From positions 36,291-100,290 of the forward strand of contig SJOL01003815.1 of the NCBI GenBank assembly GCA_004794785.1: 64,000 nucleotides of DNA, read 5' to 3'. The translations under genes were made by a program, and so were the position numbers. Each line of letters begins with the position of its first letter. Position 1 is the first letter of the stretch. Below, in pieces: positions 11,901-24,081 of this stretch. This DNA is from Opisthorchis felineus. Lineage: Eukaryota; Platyhelminthes; Trematoda; Opisthorchiida; Opisthorchiidae. The notes under the pieces are model-generated. The model saw only the letters and a program-made list of their open reading frames with translations. It was not told the origin of the DNA and ran no database searches.

Positions 11901-12834
11901 TACAATCGGTATGCTTTCAACCAGCCGTTGTCATCGTTCCTAACACTTTGCTGTTGGTGTGCATTTTATATAGAACTGTGGGAGTTTGAAATTTCACGTG
12001 GGTGGTCATCCCAACGGAATGTGAATAGTGTTTTACTCCCGATACTTGAATTTTTGCGCACAGAAAACGGTTACCGTTTTAATGTACACAGCACTCGCAT
12101 GGTCGTGACTTTTTCCCCCAAACACAGCCATATGTGCAGACGCTTTACGGTCTAAAGAAACGTATTGTTTTACGAAATGAACTTGTTGGGTATTCGTAAA
12201 CTAGGCCTACGTGATGACCCCTATGAAGGGCGAAACTGGCAATGAGCTGTTCAGAATTTTCACCGTTACGAGTAGTATTGAAAAGACGCACTGCACGTGT
12301 TTTTGGTGAACGCCAAACAACAAAGGACTATTTGATCCGCAACTGTACAGTGGATACGGTTTGGGTAGTGAAACTGGCCACATTGGGGTAGGACAAATAT
12401 TACTCCGAAATCCTGCTGCGAAATCGCACTTTACTTTGTGAAGCACCCAATCCCTACATTATTGGATCATATCAAAGCAGTTAAGTAACTGTAGAAAGCA
12501 ACTGGGATACCGGAGGTGATATTTTGATTTCGGTGGTGGTGGCGCTTGCGGGCCAACTGCCTTTGATCCAATATTGGGCTCATAGGTGATGCCTGTTGTC
12601 AGGCCACATCATATTACCGGTTGATCCATATATTTAAGAAGTTCATTTATGAATATTAGTCGCGGGTTCTGATTTTTCCTCAACAAAACCAAAAGCCGAT
12701 GGTGTTTGTTCTTCTGTTGACATGGCATTCTTTTTTTTCAGATCTTCTGTCTACTCTTTTCTATGGTATTGTGCTGTGCCATACGGCAATACCATTCGGA
12801 CTATTACGGCGTGGACTATGCCATAGCCACCTAA
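5808..12834 (+). CDS. Tetraspanin family membrane protein, 3' part of a spliced gene (four exons)
   Basis: Exons 5808-5915, 7145-7267, 8412-8495 and 12742-12834 join in phase 0 to give 135 codons plus TAA. Together they encode most of the large extracellular loop, the fourth transmembrane helix and the C-terminal tail of a tetraspanin. These proteins have four membrane helices and organise partners in the plasma membrane; in parasitic flatworms several are tegument surface proteins. The diagnostic features are [12 protein letters not shown], six loop cysteines (CCG, CC, C and the GC before helix 4), then a hydrophobic helix and a tail rich in tyrosine. Donors are GTAAG(G/T) and acceptors are pyrimidine-rich AG. 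Helices 1-3 and the start codon are missing; I could not find them between 1 and 5807, so they probably lie upstream. The last intron is 4.2 kb and holds a SINE and a decayed hammerhead repeat. No canonical AATAAA is obvious just after the stop. Confidence 0.9.
7145..7267 (+). CDS. Tetraspanin exon: CCG motif of large extracellular loop
   Basis: This 41-codon exon is bounded by CTGGTTTCCAG and GAA|GTAAGT. It opens with [14 protein letters not shown], the family's signature, continues with [12 protein letters not shown] and ends DEVYTE. Five of the six loop cysteines are here, so disulfides can form with the GC at the start of the next exon. This is the strongest single protein identification in the window. 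Confidence 0.95.
7818..7910 (-). repeat. Family B repeat with hammerhead motif, copy 2
   Basis: On the minus strand a B-box-like GGGTCGAAAGC (near 7894-7884) is followed at 7866-7823 by a hammerhead-like segment. GCACTG precedes CTGATGA (7860-7854), then comes a TTCCC loop arm, GGAT, GAAG and TTGTA, with cleavage predicted before CAGTG. Stem I pairs CACTG with CAGTG, five perfect Watson-Crick pairs, and the cleavage triplet is GTA, an allowed NUH. The base after GAA is G instead of A, and stem III is weak. It lies in the tetraspanin intron between the second and third visible exons, antisense to the gene. Confidence 0.55.
8412..8495 (+). CDS. Tetraspanin exon: end of loop and start of transmembrane helix 4
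   Basis: This 28-codon exon follows TTCTTTTAG and ends GAA|GTAAGT. It starts with [10 protein letters not shown], the conserved Gly-Cys that closes the loop plus a short charged amphipathic stretch, then the hydrophobic run [15 protein letters not shown]. An intron inside helix 4 after a Glu is common in tetraspanin genes. Phase 0 on both sides. Confidence 0.92.
8625..8823 (-). repeat. tRNA-derived SINE (family D), nearly complete copy
   Basis: Read on the minus strand it begins with a tRNA-like head carrying an A box, TGGCTCAAGTGG (8811-8800), and a B box, GGTTCGAACC (8766-8757), both matching RNA polymerase III internal promoter consensus. A tRNA-unrelated body of about 120 bases follows. 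It ends in a run of T at about 8638-8631, which would serve as a Pol III terminator; I see no poly(A) tail. A second copy sharing the body lies at 51885-52007. It sits in the tetraspanin intron just after the third visible exon, antisense to the gene. The mobilising LINE is unknown. Confidence 0.8.
11051..11082 (+). repeat. 16-bp tandem duplication
   Basis: ACGAATTGGTTACATT is followed at once by ACGAATTGGTCACATT, two copies of 16 bases with one mismatch, inside the last tetraspanin intron. Confidence 0.8.
12203..12282 (+). repeat. Family A hammerhead repeat, degenerate copy
   Basis: GCCTAC (12205-12210) is followed by GTGATGA (C of the core CTGATGA changed to G), a stem II arm with GGGC, then GAAA (12232-12235), CTGGC and a tail resembling AGTTTTCAGCAACC, ending near ACGAGTAGTATTG. 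The order and spacing match the intact copies at 26.4 and 63.2 kb. The G at the first core position should abolish cleavage. The copy lies in the last tetraspanin intron, on the coding strand. Confidence 0.6.
12742..12834 (+). CDS. Tetraspanin terminal exon: end of helix 4 and cytoplasmic tail
   Basis: This 30-codon exon plus TAA follows an acceptor with a run of eight T and CAG. It reads [17 protein letters not shown], then a short tail ending GVDYAIAT. Juxtamembrane cysteines (CC) are typical palmitoylation sites in this family. The helix completes the hydrophobic segment begun in the previous exon 4.2 kb upstream. The downstream 3' UTR is not delimited, because I see no AATAAA in the next few hundred bases, only GATAAA at about 12911. 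Confidence 0.88.
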   Translation: MFCLLFSMVLCCAIRQYHSDYYGVDYAIAT

Positions 12835-15800
12835 GTGACTCGTATTTGCCTGCAGACCAAATACGGCTTCGTTTTGATTCAATCCGCGTTGGAGATCCCC
12901 TGCTCCGACGATAAAGCTGGACATTTTTCACAACCTTTATTTTCCCCCCTTTGCCCGACCGTGCCCGTTGATTTCTTTCTTACCAATACTACGACTGTTT
13001 TTACCATCGCACAACTAACCATGTTGCCGTGCTCGTACTGGACACGGACTCGGTGGTTACTTGTGTTTTAGGTCTCTACCCATGTGCAATCGTAAATTTC
13101 TACGCAATCATTAACGTCAACGACGCTGCCAGACGTCTTTAAACTGATCATGTCGGTTCGATTCACCCGCGCTTTTCTAGTCCAACAGTTTTATTATCTT
13201 TTATTCCCTGTAATCTATCTTTTTCGCTCTTTCGCCCATTGCATTTTCTCCGTCTAACGCACAAAGTTTTGCCTTTTTGTTGTTGATTTGCGTTTCGGAT
13301 CGTCCTTTTCTTTCAACCGAAATTAAACGACCGCTTTAGACGTCTGTAGTCTTCCACAACAACAGCAAAGATGAATTAGTTATTAGGGAACAAACTGTAC
13401 AGCTCAACCTGCAATCGATCAGCATAAACGTTTATTTTATGTGTAGTTTCGTTTTTGCTTGAATTCCCAAAAGGCGGATCGGACGGAGAACCCAATTCCC
13501 TACGCCAGTAACTTTCATTGTGATCAGTCGCTGTAATTATTCACCCGCTTTCTAACATCTCGTCTCTGTGAACCTACTTAGAACCTGCTTATTCCTACGT
13601 CCTACTGTTTTTCTTCAGTTCTCCTGGTGCACTTTATATTGTCTTTTTTGTTCCATACCACTGGTAGCAGTCGGCCTTCCAGTATTCGTATTGCTTCTGC
13701 TTTCAAGCATAATCTTTTCATTGATAATAATTCCATAAACCCTCTAATATTTCCATCTGAGGTTTTTTTTTACAGTTCGGGCAGCCAAAGTCACTTTTAT
13801 GGTTTTTACTTCATCATCCAGTCTTGCTTCTTCGGGAGAAATTTCTGCGATGAAAAAAACGTCTTCAAGGAGTTCCACCCTGGACCATTTTCTTTGCGCG
13901 TTGTTACCTCAGATATCTGGGGTATACTCACAGAATAGCTAGCATCTTTCCTTAGCGTGCTTGTTGCATGACGGACAACCTGTCCATCATTGGGTCTCAC
14001 CTGGTTTCGTCCGAGACCTCCAGCAACAGTTTCAGATTCTCGTCTGACAGCGACTTGCTGTATCGTACCACGCGAATGGCAACATCATAAGGCGGCGAGA
14101 TAGACGAGATTAATGGTCCGACAACTAGAATCATGATGAACAGAGACTTGAATATAAGGAGAAAATCCAGTGGTCCCTCAAGAAACCGTCCAATAAGCGT
14201 TTCCTTTGCTGCCGGATGACGTTTAGGGTTAAGAGTGTGAGCTTTGAATCCCGCTATGTTTACATGATAAATCCAGTCAGAACTAAACGTGTTCTGGATT
14301 GTTTTTTAGAACGACTAATTGCATGCTGCAATATGGCCCTGTCATGCTGAAGGAGAAAATTAGATGGACTGGCGTTTCCATATGTGACAGGTGATTCTCC
14401 CAAATAGACTTCTAGATAGACTTTCGACTGCAGGCAGTCGGAAAGCATTTTTGGTTCTGTGCGATATTAATGACAGGCCACGAAAACGGTATTTTCTTCG
14501 GTTTCGCTCATCAGGGTTTCATACGAAGAGCCCGTCTTTTTGATATTGTAGCCTGGTGCTTGATATTAGGTGTCTGTGATGGCACTCAGCTTCGGTTTCT
14601 CGATATTTTACAAGCGTTTTCCGCCAAAATCATGAAGAAATTATGGAAGGATTTTACTCGATGGGACAGTGCGTTACCGGACCGTTTACACTAATGTGAA
14701 CGGCTTTTGATTTTCGATCAGCCCTGTCAATCAATTGTCTTATCAATTTCCTGTCATAGACAGTTTGCCTGATGTGAGTAAGCACTTCACCCCTGGCCGG
14801 TGTCTACTATGCGGGCTGTCTTTGGCGTCGATATGTCAATTCGACAAGCGTTTATCCGGTTTTGTTGTTGCTTTATTCTTCGGACAAAATGAAGTTTCCT
14901 GAACAACCCCAATGGGCAAATGAGCCTTAGTCAATAGTGTATGTTAGGTCATTTTGGTTACTTGTGTTACTAGTAGTGTGATTGTTTCTTGCTCCCCCCA
15001 CTCGTTAACTTTGAAGGCTAGAATTAGAGTATTTTTAGAAGCCGATTTTTCCCAGGAAAACCCATCGATTACCGGCTTTCAATGCGGAACTGTTTCAACG
15101 TCATATCATCCTAGCTGATTTAAATGCAGGACTATGTGAACCATAATCTACCGCGTTCCTTCCTGGTCGCTATAAATGAGAGCGCGTTTAAAATTACTGC
15201 TTTATAAATGCGGATTTTGTTGCAACTTATTGTAGGGCGCTGCTGCATCCTTAATTTTCGTTGAAAACAGCACTAGTATAGAATAATGGCGTGAATACGT
15301 GTCAGTTTATTCAAACAAATCATGACTTCCTAATATCTTTGGAAGAGGAAGATTAGAAACCGGTTCCATTTTACATATTAACGTCTTTGCACGACCTCAC
15401 TCGGTCAGCATCGAATGGACTGGTTGTCAGCAAACGGGTTCAGTCCGTGCAGATGTGTGGTTTTTTCAGATTGCGGTTGACCGGTTGTTTATCCAAACCG
15501 GCCAGATATCGACCAATAACAGTGGACATAAATTATCCGCACCGTGGATGAGTGCATGGTTAATCGTGTGGCTAACTTTCGGCCATAAGAAAGATGTCCA
15601 TGTATGTTATAGACTATGGTCCAACGGTTATGTGCCACATAGAGCGATCAAACGGAAAAGAAGACAGTTGAGTATAATCCACCTTTTTCGCTCATAGGGT
15701 TTCTTCACTTTGCATATTTTTCAAAGTGTTAAGTTAGAAGCTCTTTATACGCACTGCTAACCATAGAGTGATTTCCCGAGAAAAGAGTGTTTTTAAACAG

Positions 15801-15894
15801 TCGTTGTTTAGAGCTTGAGTAGCAAGGCCTGTGTTAGGTGAAGAGAAATCAGCAAGTCAAGGACTATGACACAAAGTGATGCAGTTAGCCATGA

Positions 15895-15909
15895 GTGTGT
15901 GTGTGTGTG
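15895..15909 (+). repeat. Short GT microsatellite
   Basis: About seven GT units in an otherwise non-repetitive stretch. No other feature adjoins it. Confidence 0.85.
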
Positions 15910-16613
15910 GTCAACACTATTTCGCATGTTCGTCACGGCATCCTTCAAAATCAAACTGTGTAAGCCACAGCACATTACTCCAAGGGTCTGGTTAGTCACC
16001 TCCGCTGATGCTGCACATTGTTACTTTACCTAAAGGGCAGTTGAAATGCGATTCCGATTTGTGCAGCGACTCCCATGTATAGCATTAAGCCGCAAGTCCT
16101 CCACCGAATTACAGCGGATACATTCATGGTAGTAGGTAATAGGTTTACGTGGAACAAGACTTCGTCCTACTGTGGTGGACTGATTAATGAAGGCAACCAT
16201 TACACTTCGTACGCCATTGGCGTGAAGGATAGTGCTAAAGTTTATTTGGGTACCGCAATCGAGGCGTTGAGATCAGGATCGGTGGTTACCTTAGGAGATT
16301 CCACCCGGTGCCGCCGCCACGGATTACTGGGCTTTAATGAGAGCACTGAGTTTGTTCATAATTACTTGCGACACAAACGAATTACGGCACATTGGTGGAT
16401 AAATTTTCTTTCGGAAATCGTCTTTTCGTTTCAGGATCCATCCTAGAATGTGTATATGATTTACACAACCTAACTTAGCGGAAACCTGTTACTAGTACTG
16501 AGTGCCTTTCAAAATTGTTCAGGGGGTGAAGTAGACAAGGATACTACGGCTACCGATAGCTTTCACATCGTCTTGTCAGGGGATGTCAGCAGTATTGTGG
16601 CGCCTAGGTCAAA

Positions 16614-16645
16614 GAAACTTAATCAGTCAGAAACTTAAGCAGTCA
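16614..16645 (+). repeat. 16-bp tandem duplication
   Basis: GAAACTTAATCAGTCA is followed directly by GAAACTTAAGCAGTCA, with one mismatch. It resembles in size the duplication at 11.05 kb. Confidence 0.8.
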
Positions 16646-18029
16646 GGATGAAATAAATAACCGTATTCAAAATTCTCAGGCTTGCGCGTGGTTCGCATCC
16701 ATAAATCTCTGGAGTCTTCGAATTTTCTAAGTTGTTATTCCTTTTTTTGTTTGCAAAGTGCGTAGCTGCATATGACCTAGCATTGAAAGAAATTCAGGGA
16801 GTTTCTAAATAGAAATGCCATATGGGGGATTTGCTGTTAAGCCTGACAAGTTGGAATCCTCTATTTCTCTCTGATTTGCTCTATGGAAAGCGACCGGTGA
16901 CGCGCCTAAAGCTACGGAACCAGAGATAAGTGTTAAGCATCAGAGAGGTCATTAGGGGCATTGCCGTTATACTATATTACTATCTAACTACAGAAACAAG
17001 AGTGCGTGATAACCGACTATACGGAAGTTGTTGGGGCCCATAAGAGTTGAAATTGGGTTTTTATACAGAAGCTGGATCACTGAAAGCAGGTCAGATGTCT
17101 TTAATTTATAATTCTGCTTCAAAATTTATGCAGCGAAAAATTCTGGTGCAGCAGTCCAGGGCTGTGAATCAAGTTGATTACGAAGAAGCATTAGTGTCAG
17201 TCAGACTACATCCATTTCCGTTTGAGTTAGTTGTTTTCCGGAGGAGGTTACCCACCCCTTCACATATACATATTAGGATTTCGCGGCTAGACTGTGGTCT
17301 AATCAGCAACGCGAGTTTGCATCAAATTTGAACAATACGCTGGTATACAATTCAAGACACTGAAAACACCTTGTAAACTTCTCATATTCATTTCATTTCA
17401 AGGTCACGTCAATAGGCTGTAATCCAAAATGCGTAGCTTTAATCTCGAACATTCCGAACCTGAGGCCCGCTTATCAATATTTTACGGCATATTCATATTT
17501 ATCGAGGACGCAGACGCACGTTGTACAGGGTGGTTTAGCTAAACTCATCAAAACTGTCCTAATCCGTAATGTGTTTCAACATCCAATTAGTTGCCGCCAT
17601 TAACAACGACACAGTCACTGACTGCAGTAAGCTGGTACTAAGTGCTGCTGTAAAATTGATTTGTAACCGATAGGCAAAAGCACCGTCAAAAAGCCGATGC
17701 GAGAAACAGCACCATCAGCTTTTTCATTCTGCATCATATTATGTGACACTGCATGTCCCAGGGTCACTTAAAACTTCACTGGTGCATTCGTTTTCATAAA
17801 CCATGAGTTCCACTCAGGGCCTCTTCTTTATCATGTATTTCACCACTTCTATCTGCAGTCGGAGTATGGGAGCTGTAAAATCTGTTGTCGAAAATGCTCT
17901 GCAAATAAACAAAATTCGACTGGTTCCACGATCGTAACTGACCATCATTTCAGTTCAGTTTTTCATCTAAAAAATGTGGACGGAGCTGCTACAGTTTCTC
18001 TCACCTGGGATAAGGAGAATATGGAAACG

Positions 18030-18560
18030 AAGGTCACGCGTTGGATGAGATGATGTCAATCAGTTCATTGAGGTTGAATGGTTTAGTTTGTCCGTTATGG
18101 CAGGGAGTGAGGGCTACGCAGTGAAAGCGATAGATTTGATGCAAGAACGTCATTGGTTGCGTGATACGACCATACCTGTCAGGGTCACTAATCCTTAGTT
18201 TCCTCGTCCCACGATGCCCATCCGATCGGAAGGCTGTTGCCAACGCAACTGAATTGACTAATAAGAGCCCGCATGCTTCGTTGCTAAGTCATGGACTGGA
18301 CCGCCTCCATCCAATACAAGGCTAGGTGAAGGGGAGCTACGGGGCAAAAGGTCCTATGGCGTCGGCTAACCAGCGTACCTTGTGAGGCGTGACCAGCTGA
18401 CCTATTGAGGGAGAGTGGACTTTCCCCTAAGACCCGAGAAATGCTTCGGAAGCACTGGTGGTCAAATATATTCCGCAAGCAGCGGACAGTTCGGAGCGCG
18501 GTATTGCACACTCTATGCTTGATAGTCAAGCTGATTTCCTGTCGGTGCCACAACTATCGG
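18030..18560 (-). mobile_element. Degenerate LINE 3' end fragment
   Basis: The minus strand reads KHRVCNTALRTVRC, then LRNIFDHQCFRSISRV. This pattern matches the C-terminal region downstream of the RT domain in a common group of animal LINEs (usual form: VYNxxVRxVLLYG, then VFDHRCLRxIARV). Further down, in other frames, are remnants resembling the RWLxHV and GWKK blocks. Frames change and stops interrupt, so it is a fossil. It may belong to the same family as the fragment near 3 kb, but the two cover different parts and cannot be compared directly. Confidence 0.6.
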
Positions 18561-19264
18561 AGTTTGGCATGCGCTGTCCTGACCTCCGCGAGTTTGAAAG
18601 TGATTTCTTCTTTCGTCAGTCCGCTTGGACTTATGTAGGTGCCCAACTGGAAGAACTTGTCTGTCACACTGTTTTGTTCGCATTCAACTATGAGGTTTGG
18701 GTTTGATATCGCCTAACCTTGCATTATCAGCTTACATTTGCTTATCACTCACTAATGCCGCGTTTCTCACATGCTCTCTTCGCCATCTTTGTTTCCGGTA
18801 TGCAACGCCATCGGTTTCTCTTTTTATTTGAACTGTTCCCGAGCAGAATGATCGCAAGCTTATCGATACGACACAGTTTGATTTAATACGAACTGGAGTG
18901 GCGCTAAACTGAAAATGATGATTCGATATCCGACTTTAACGGGACGAAACTCTGTAAAATACGAGACCAGGGCACCAAAGTTTTACCTTATTCCGCAATT
19001 CTGGAGTGGCGCTTATATATATTCTACTTCAGTCAAGAATCTTGACACCAATTCTGACTGCAGGTCTCCACTGCATATCGTATTTTAGTATGGTTACTTA
19101 TTACTACAGGTGACCGTACTCATAAGGTTCATTTAAATTTGAGGTGAGTCTCCTGTCACCACTAACGTAAGTTGTAAAAGCGTATTTATCAACACACTCA
19201 TACAGTCTTGTGTCCAAGTAAGACAAACTAACATAATGTATAATAATATAGTGGTATCCGAGGG

Positions 19265-19345
19265 CTCGACCTACGTGATGGTCCCCAACAGGGATGTAAA
19301 CGGTAGTAGACCATCCAGAGTTTTCACCGGCCTATGTGAGGGAAA
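19265..19345 (+). repeat. Family A hammerhead repeat, strongly decayed copy
   Basis: GACCTAC is followed by GTGATGG, a TCCCC/GGGA stem II arm, GTAAACGGT and then GAGTTTTCACCGGCC with TATGTGAGG. This aligns with the family A order stem I, core, stem II, GAAAC, stem III, AGTTTTCAGCAACC, TTATGAG. Core positions are mutated, so activity is not expected. Confidence 0.45.
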
Positions 19346-19349
19346 ACGC

Positions 19350-22300
19350 TTCGGTATCTTGATTACGGTTCTATATGAAACATTAGGCAGGCGTTGTGCA
19401 GAGAATTCACTTTAGGAATAGCATGAACTAGGGTTCTAGCTAAGGTTGATTTAAGTCCCCTAAAGAGTAATTGGAATTTTAAATGCGCATTTGTGGCCAG
19501 TTATCACGTGTACAGTCACGGTCTGTCTGAATGGCTCAGAATCTAACTCGAGGTCTGGTTCACGGTTCTGGTCTAGCTACCAGAGCAGCGTGAGAATTGG
19601 ATATCAATGGGTATGAAATGCTACCTCCTACTTTAACGAAAGTTATCAACAATCTGCTACTAGTATCGCTCTGTTTGGTGCCCACTGGATGGGCGAAGCA
19701 TCCGATTTTCAGTTTTACTTTTCCTTTTTATTGGGTTAGATTGGTTGCATGAGATGTTGTCAGCCAAGTGATCAGTGCGAAGTCGATCTCAGGATTCTTA
19801 AAGTCATTCTGCCAAAATCCGTACCCAACTGTACGAATATCCGGACAGTTCTTTTCTCCAACCCTGGTAACAGACTGCTCTGTAGATCTAAGCTAAGAAC
19901 TGTCAACTTTGTTTTCACCCAACACCATTATCCAGCAGATTGATATTATTGATCTGTCAGTATGATTAATGACCATTCACTGGTGAGTCATTTGCCCCCG
20001 GTCTATCAACGAGGTGGCACAGTTAGCTAAAAGCAAATGTTAAATTAAATTACAAGGTTTTGCATAAATACTTTAAAAACGAAATTTTCATCGCTTGTGC
20101 TACTATCTCTCCAAACTTAGTGATTCTTGCTTCCGTAAAAGCAACAGTTCGCTCTGCAAAATATTACTGAAATAATTCTAAAATTCGATTAGCGAAAAGG
20201 GTTTCTTCGTGTGACTGCAATCTGAAACAGAGTTCTCGGCGCTATTCTAATATTCTAACCCAAGAATGGAGGTTTCGTAAGGATTAACATTTCGTTCATC
20301 TTACGAAACCTGCCGCTGAGGGAAGTGGTTACGGTGCATAGAATCGTCCTCCATTGAAATGTCCCTGAGTAAATAAAGTAAAGTTCGGTGCAGTTTGTAT
20401 CCCTATTTGTTAGATAGCTTGTGTAAACATTATCAGAATGGGAACAAGCAACTGATTCAAATGGTTCTATGGCAGGTCAAAACCATATTGTTGAAACGGT
20501 AGTCACGGCCTTATCTTTTCATCTTCCCGGGTCAAACAGATACCACAGAAACATCAGGGAGGCATTTATTTGGTTTGCAATGTTAGGACATCACAGCAAA
20601 GATGCTCTCGATTAGTAACCTCAACTTTCTTCTTGGGAGGCTGGTATTGTGGACATTCATGCCACAGTACTTTAACTTACTCTGGAAAATTCTCCTGTGC
20701 AAATTTCAGCCCTGGACCGTTCTTTTCTTTGTAACATTCAAATGGCTTCATAATTCATCAGTTTTGAAGCAAACTACTGAAGCAGAGCCACAGTGGGGTA
20801 GGCTGACGAAAACTAGTGACTTGATGGAATTTCCCAAAATTCAACTCACTCATATGCAATAGTTTGGCAATCTTAAATGAAGCGTCCTCGGTGCTACCTC
20901 ACCGGATGTGGTGTGAAAAACAGTTGTTTGGATACCGTGAGGGAAGATTCAGTCCGTACGGAAGTGGGTTGAAGTTGTGAATTCAAGCCAACGAAAGGGA
21001 TGAAAAAGGATGCCACGACACAGTAAAGGACTTGCCAGTATTTTGGTGTGGTAGTGTGTGTTAACACTACTCATATCCCCTGACAGTTCGATTCCCTTTA
21101 TATATCAAACCTACTAAAATGTAGTTGCGTCGTAGCATCGATTCGCGCTCATTCGATGATTTTGCCTACAAGACAGAATTGACTTTTTTTAACACTGTAG
21201 ATCTCCAATTATAACTCGGGTTCATCAAAAGTTGGTCACGTATATATGGTCTTCTCATTTAGTAGAGTGGACTCTTTTGTTCAGAAACAGGAAGAGTTTT
21301 GGGAAAACACCACAGTGAATCCTGCGACATCAACAGGAAAAGTCGGAATCAGAAAAGTAAGGAGCAGGTGAGCCACTCATCTCAGGAGCCCAACAACAAA
21401 TCAGCATAAGTCCGATACTTTAGCTTTCAAGTAAACCATCAACAACCAGTCCATCATTAATGCGGCCATAACGGACAACCTACATGGATTTTTTGCTTGG
21501 TAGCAATCTAACTTTCACCCATTCGGTGCAGCTTTTTGACACTTTTACGGTTAACACGGAAGCACCCGTAGACACAACCCCTATTTCAGATGGGTACTTG
21601 CTGATTCCCAGGAATCTCCACCTAACGAATGTGGTATCGTGAACTCTGATAGATTTGCATTATTTATCGATCCGCGACATTACTTACACAGTTGTTTTGG
21701 TAAAGATTGGTTGCAAATCAACTGGTCCCTTCAACTTTAGAAGCCCGGGAATAAAATATGTTTCATACCCTTCCTAGGTGGACTCATTCTGATAAGCGGT
21801 GACTAGCGGGGTAGTTGTTGATCGTGTACCATTGCTGACTGTTGTGTAACAACGGTGTGCTCTCACTGAGTAAGCTGCATTAACACATAGGTAGTCTATC
21901 ATAAACTTTCATTTACCTTTCCATCCTACTAGCATGCAACCTTCCACATGTTTCGGTAAACCGAATCTGAGGTAAAAGCGTCGGAATTTAGTGACGTTAT
22001 CGTTGTTTTCGATAGCATCAATTTGGTTAATTGCCTGTGATTCGGAGGTAAATGTGACGTTTTGATACTGTATGCCTGAGGCTTAAAGCCCGGAAGGTTC
22101 TTCCCTGAATATTTTGCCCATAGGTAACTCCGCAGAACAACTCACTAACAAACCGTCAATAATGAGTAAACGGGATTACATAAATCCACTGAATTTTGCA
22201 GCTTATAATGGAAAGTTTTCAGACCCTCAATCAAATCTCAGCGGTTAGGAGACGTTCCTAATAAGTAAAAATAATGTAGAGTACCCGGTTAACGGATTAG

Positions 22301-24080
22301 TCTATTTGGTTAATGATTGCCTCAGTTAATAATAATGAAATAATGAAGTAATGTAACAACACTGACAGAACAATACTCTTTCTAGAGATTGTCAGTAGGG
22401 GAAATAGACTATTTTAGCCTAACGTAGCATTTCAGTATACGAAACCTTGATAAACAGCCGGGAGTAGAGCAGGAATCGGAGACCTCCGTCTTACAAGAGC
22501 GGTGTTTTACTAACCGAGATACTGAGTGACGTCGAAAAAATGCAAGTGGAATCCATAGTTATTCGCTAAGATGCAGCCTTATGGAATCACCGTGTGCCTC
22601 CTCCTATCTAAGTATTCTGACACCCAGAGGGCATCCGTAGACGGGCATCCGTACACACCTGAGTAGAAATCAACGTACTCCCAGAAGAAATGAGAAAACA
22701 AAGTTTGCCCGTTACTTGGCCCACTGTGAACGTCACTCTCGTGAACATTCCAGGAGTCCAGTCCCATTTTTTATAATTTCCCCTGCTGAATTAAGTAGGG
22801 ATAAGCTCAGCTTCCAACCAATCAACATGTATAACGATGTTATGTTTGGTCCATGAACAGTAAGTGTCGTCCTAAAGACGGATGCCCAGTTGTTACACTT
22901 GAAGCCCATCTCACAGATAAGCACGTATTATTTCCCACGAGAATTCTAACTCACGATTCCAATAGAGTAACCCGCTAGCACGCTAATTCATGATTGTTTC
23001 GGTTAATGAATAGAACTTCCACTGGTTAGTTTGAACAGCTGTTTCATAGTGGATACCACGTATTTCAACAATCGTTAATGACATTGACAGAAATGGCCCA
23101 ATCGCGCAGTCAATGGCCTTCGTGCATTAAAACTATCATCTTCAAGGCGTAGCTACCCAGTTTCCGAACTAACCAGATGTGTCATCGCCTCCAAGGCTTG
23201 GCTGTTTGTTCCACACTCTCCCGTTTTCCGGTGATCGAAACTGTAGCAGCTGGAACCAATGTGCCTATGGTACACGGTTTATGGCTGATAAATTGAACTG
23301 AAATTGAATTGAACGTCGGCTTTATCAGATACGAACTCCTAATGCGTAAATAAGAGTTTTTCATACGTTGCTAGGATTAATTCCGCAATACACTCAGTCC
23401 TTTGTATTGAACTATAATATCATATGAAACATAGAGACGTGGTGGTAATTAATACACTGGAAATGTATAAGACCGTGATGGTTGTGCATCAGCGACTACC
23501 AGTCTGAATTGCACAAACGGGCATGGCAAATTCTACATGGAGTTTCCTCCAGTTTTGAAAACTCGCATCGCAGACTGACACAGTAAGACGTTCTTGGATT
23601 TTTCACTAATGTTTCAAACCCACATTTTAGTTTCACTTACAATCCTTGGGAGCCGTGGTCAGTAAATTCACATTCAATGAGTATTCATTTCGGCAATTAA
23701 ATAATCTCTTTCTCTTCATCATGACGGACTGTCTGGTTAGGAATTGGATTTATTTATATATTAATTTCCAGTAATTTAACGTTAAACTAAAAGTCTTCAA
23801 ACTGGGATTCTCTGAATTAGTCAGTATTTCTCAATGCCTACAAATGGTCTCGGAAAATTTCTTTCACTGCTGTGTTCGCAGAGCTGATTTTTGTTTTCGC
23901 CCACTACAATTCCGTCTTGCCCAAGGGATAATGGTTTCTTCTTTCAGAGGAGGAACCACAACAATCGGTTGAATGGGCAACATGTCGCATGACAGTAAGA
24001 ATGAGGTAGCGACAAACGATAGGTTCACAGATATTGTTCAACACGGTATGGCCAAAAACGTTTGTTCCGTCTGTATGTGA
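19350..24080. other. No recognisable gene
   Basis: Only short open frames are present. The 86-codon frame at 20602-20862 contains a hydrophobic, tryptophan-rich stretch but has no splice context. One 14-bp tandem duplication is at 22.6 kb. Nothing else stands out. Confidence 0.45.
22629..22656 (+). repeat. 14-bp tandem duplication
   Basis: GGGCATCCGTAGAC is followed by GGGCATCCGTACAC, with one mismatch. Confidence 0.75.
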
Positions 24081-24081
24081 C

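Larger units (their letters stand above)
12835..18029. other. 3' flank of the tetraspanin gene; no recognisable gene
   Basis: The first several hundred bases are probably 3' UTR, with an ill-defined end. The region 12930-13800 is pyrimidine-rich. The 123-codon open frame at 16075-16446 resembles no family I know and lacks splice support. One GT microsatellite and one 16-bp tandem duplication lie here. Confidence 0.45.

Noticed and set aside
14496..14525. Minus-strand CTGATGAG directly followed by CGAAACC, a hammerhead-like core without stem II
   Set aside because: There is no stem II at all and no complementary stem I flanks, so it is most likely chance or an unrecognisable relic.
16075..16446. 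123-codon open frame on the plus strand
   Set aside because: No recognisable motif, no convincing splice sites or poly(A) signal, and length within chance expectation.
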